IMG/VR virus record: IMGVR_UViG_3300032053_000139
Span: 1-46,368 of that record
DNA from: a virus
Length of the DNA stretch: 46,368 bases
Direction: 5' to 3' (one strand)
The notes under the pieces were generated by a model. That model saw only the letters and a program-made list of their open reading frames with translations. It ran no database searches and had not been told where the DNA came from. The translations under genes were made by a program, and so were the position numbers. Below, one piece after another: positions 45,324-46,368 of this stretch. Every line of letters begins with the position of its first letter. Position 1 is the stretch's first letter.

Positions 45324-46201
45324 CTGTGGTGGGGGCAGAAGGAGCAGGTGACAGCGCGGTGACGGGGCTACCGTGGTTCCGGGTCTACACGGACGCGAGG
45401 ACGGACGCGAAACTCGCGTCACTCAAGGACGACGAGCATCGGACGTGGTTTCGCCTCCTCGCTTTCGCGGCCGAGCAGGAGGGGGAAGCGCGGGGGACGG
45501 TGCCTAGTCGGAACCGCCCTCTCCTGGCCATCGAGGTGGCCACAGGAAACGAGGAGTTGCTTGAGCGGACGTTGGCGCGGCTCCAGGTGCTGGAGATCGT
45601 ACGCGAGAATGAGGCGGGGGATTGCTTCGTATTCCTCGCTTTCGCCGACCGGAACCCACCGAGCGAGGCACGGGACCGGGTCGCCGAGCGCAAGAGACGC
45701 CAACGCGCGAAAGAACGCGGTCACAATGATGTCACGGCGAGTCACGGTGACACGGCGGGACATCACGGCATAGATTTAGATTTAGATTTAGAAGTAGAAA
45801 GATCAAGTTCAAGAGAAGGTTCAAAAGCGCACGCTGGCGCGGCGACGACGCGCACGTCGCGGGCGAAGAAGCCCCCCGATCCTCGCGTCAAGCAATTCCT
45901 GGACTACTACCGGGTTGCCCTCAAGGAACGTCGTGGCCTCGACGCCTTCCTCAACTTCGCCAAACACGGCTCCCTGGTCAAACGGTGGCTGGTCGTGTTC
46001 GACGCCGACGGCAGTTCCCCTGACATCGCGTTGGCTGTCTTGATTGGTCGCCTAGACCGCTACCTCGTCCTCAACGACCCCTTCGTCCGCGACAATGGTT
46101 GGTCTCTTGATGTTTTCGGCATCCGCCTCCAGGGCCTCGCCAAGAAAGGAGATGCCCCCGTTGACTGGACCAAGGAAGACGGCTACTGCGGAGTGGCCTG
46201 A
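45320..46201 (+). CDS. Replication initiator protein (winged-helix N terminus)
   Basis: 293 residues, GTG 45320 overlapping the previous stop. The first 135 residues follow the phage replisome-organiser pattern: PWFRVYTDARTDAKLASL, RTWFRLLAFAAEQEGEARG, ELLERTLARLQVLEIVREN, then a basic helix (ERKRRQRAKERG). A low-complexity linker (IDLDLDLEVERSSSREGS) follows, encoded by the AT-rich origin repeats, then a helical C-terminal domain (KQFLDYYRVALKERRGLDAF) likely to bind the loader or helicase. The DnaC-like gene overlaps its end. Origin inside the initiator gene is lambda-like. Confidence 0.75.
   Translation: MTVVGAEGAGDSAVTGLPWFRVYTDARTDAKLASLKDDEHRTWFRLLAFAAEQEGEARGTVPSRNRPLLAIEVATGNEELLERTLARLQVLEIVRENEAGDCFVFLAFADRNPPSEARDRVAERKRRQRAKERGHNDVTASHGDTAGHHGIDLDLDLEVERSSSREGSKAHAGAATTRTSRAKKPPDPRVKQFLDYYRVALKERRGLDAFLNFAKHGSLVKRWLVVFDADGSSPDIALAVLIGRLDRYLVLNDPFVRDNGWSLDVFGIRLQGLAKKGDAPVDWTKEDGYCGVA
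45732..45815 (+). other. Putative replication origin: CACGG iterons and AT-rich repeats
   Basis: Four (T/A)CACGG units begin at 45732, 45742, 45750 and 45763. Directly after them GATTTA is repeated three times within an AT-rich run to about 45815, in a genome of high GC. Iterons plus an easily melted block inside the initiator gene form a classic phage origin. The block also encodes the initiator's acidic linker. Confidence 0.6.
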
Positions 46202-46368
46202 CCGCTACGAACCCGACTGCCTCACCCGTTGTCCGGCGGTGTCGGGGCCGCCACAAGAACCGGGCGCCGAGTTCCACCTGACACCACTTCCACAACAAGA
46301 CCAGGACGTGCCGTGTTCCCGGTGGATGTTGCCCGCCTGGTCCGAGGGGGCCTGCCCGCGTCTTGCGA
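46161..46368 (+). CDS. DnaC-like helicase loader (5' part, continues at position 1)
   Basis: This is the N-terminal part of the loader and overlaps the end of the replication initiator gene by 41 nt. An AAAGGAG ribosome site at 46145-46151 abuts an ATG at 46152 but lies 9 nt before the in-frame TTG at 46161, so TTG is the better start; the difference is three residues. The frame enters position 1 of the window at codon 31 counted from the ATG, which is the strongest evidence that the genome is circular. Residues YEPDCLTRC near the start resemble the Cys-containing N terminus of phage DnaC homologues. Confidence 0.8.
   Translation, partial: MTGPRKTATAEWPDRYEPDCLTRCPAVSGPPQEPGAEFHLTPLPQQDQDVPCSRWMLPAWSEGACPRLA
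46242..46367. repeat. Right copy of the 126-bp end overlap
   Basis: Identical to 1-126. It lies wholly inside the 5' part of the DnaC-like gene. If it is collapsed, the unique genome is about 46,241 bp. Confidence 0.9.

Noticed and set aside
45769-45815. A CRISPR-like repeat array
   Set aside because: The repeats are only 6 bp, contiguous and coding; no spacer structure exists here or elsewhere in the window.

Overview
The window is one complete, circularly assembled genome of a tailed bacterial virus, about 46.24 kb unique. The first 126 bases recur at the end (46242-46367), and one gene, a DnaC-like helicase loader, reads in frame from 46161 across the junction to 672. GC is high (roughly 65% by eye) and genes are packed with ATGA/GTGA stop-start overlaps and GGAGG-type ribosome sites, as in a bacteriophage. 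No tape-measure, sheath or tail-tube gene is recognisable. A 700-residue portal, a gp4-like adaptor, a beta-propeller tail-needle or stabiliser-like protein and two large probable ejection proteins point to a podovirus-like, P22-type particle. The host cannot be named. An endolysin with an apparent S-layer-homology segment suggests a host whose S-layer is anchored by SLH domains (inference).

Layout. (1) Rightward early operon, 39.8 kb through the junction to 5.36 kb: Cro-like HTH protein, zinc-finger small proteins, a Cas4/RecB-like Fe-S nuclease, a Rad52-type annealing protein, a replication initiator with a putative iteron plus AT-rich origin inside it, the DnaC-like loader, a membrane-tethered HigA-like HTH protein, a Holliday-resolvase-like nuclease, a phage sigma-70-family factor and an HNH homing endonuclease. 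It ends at a structured non-coding stretch and a terminator near 5.53 kb. (2) Leftward operon 8.68 to 5.58 kb: nine small proteins of unknown function from a strong promoter, separated by repeated intergenic modules. (3) Rightward late operon 8.8 to about 33.2 kb: terminases, portal, tRNA-Ser and initiator-like tRNA-Met, scaffold, capsid, decoration, fibres, adaptor, ejection proteins, then the lysis region (small membrane proteins, M23+SLH lysin, metallophosphoesterase, LL-H-like holin). (4) 33.3 to 38.3 kb: accessory genes including a DNA methyltransferase split by an antisense HNH gene, a PP-loop gene disrupted by an antisense LAGLIDADG gene, ASCH, a nucleoside-deoxyribosyltransferase-like protein and SSB. 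(5) Leftward repressor region 39.7 to 38.4 kb with a lambda-like divergent switch. No integrase was recognised, so the switch may control plasmid-like maintenance or immunity rather than integration.

The most unusual content is RNA and mobile DNA. On the minus strand at 30.0-30.4 kb, a sigma-70-type promoter would start transcription exactly at the first base of a 10-bp closing stem. That stem encloses a tRNA-Pro(GGG)-like cloverleaf with 18 extra nucleotides in the anticodon arm, and a second tRNA-shaped cloverleaf with a greatly expanded central arm follows. A tRNA with initiator hallmarks (C1:A72, three G-C pairs, CAU) lies before the scaffold gene. Both antisense homing endonucleases carry their own -35/-10 promoters placed exactly 7 nt from the ATG, predicting leaderless mRNAs.
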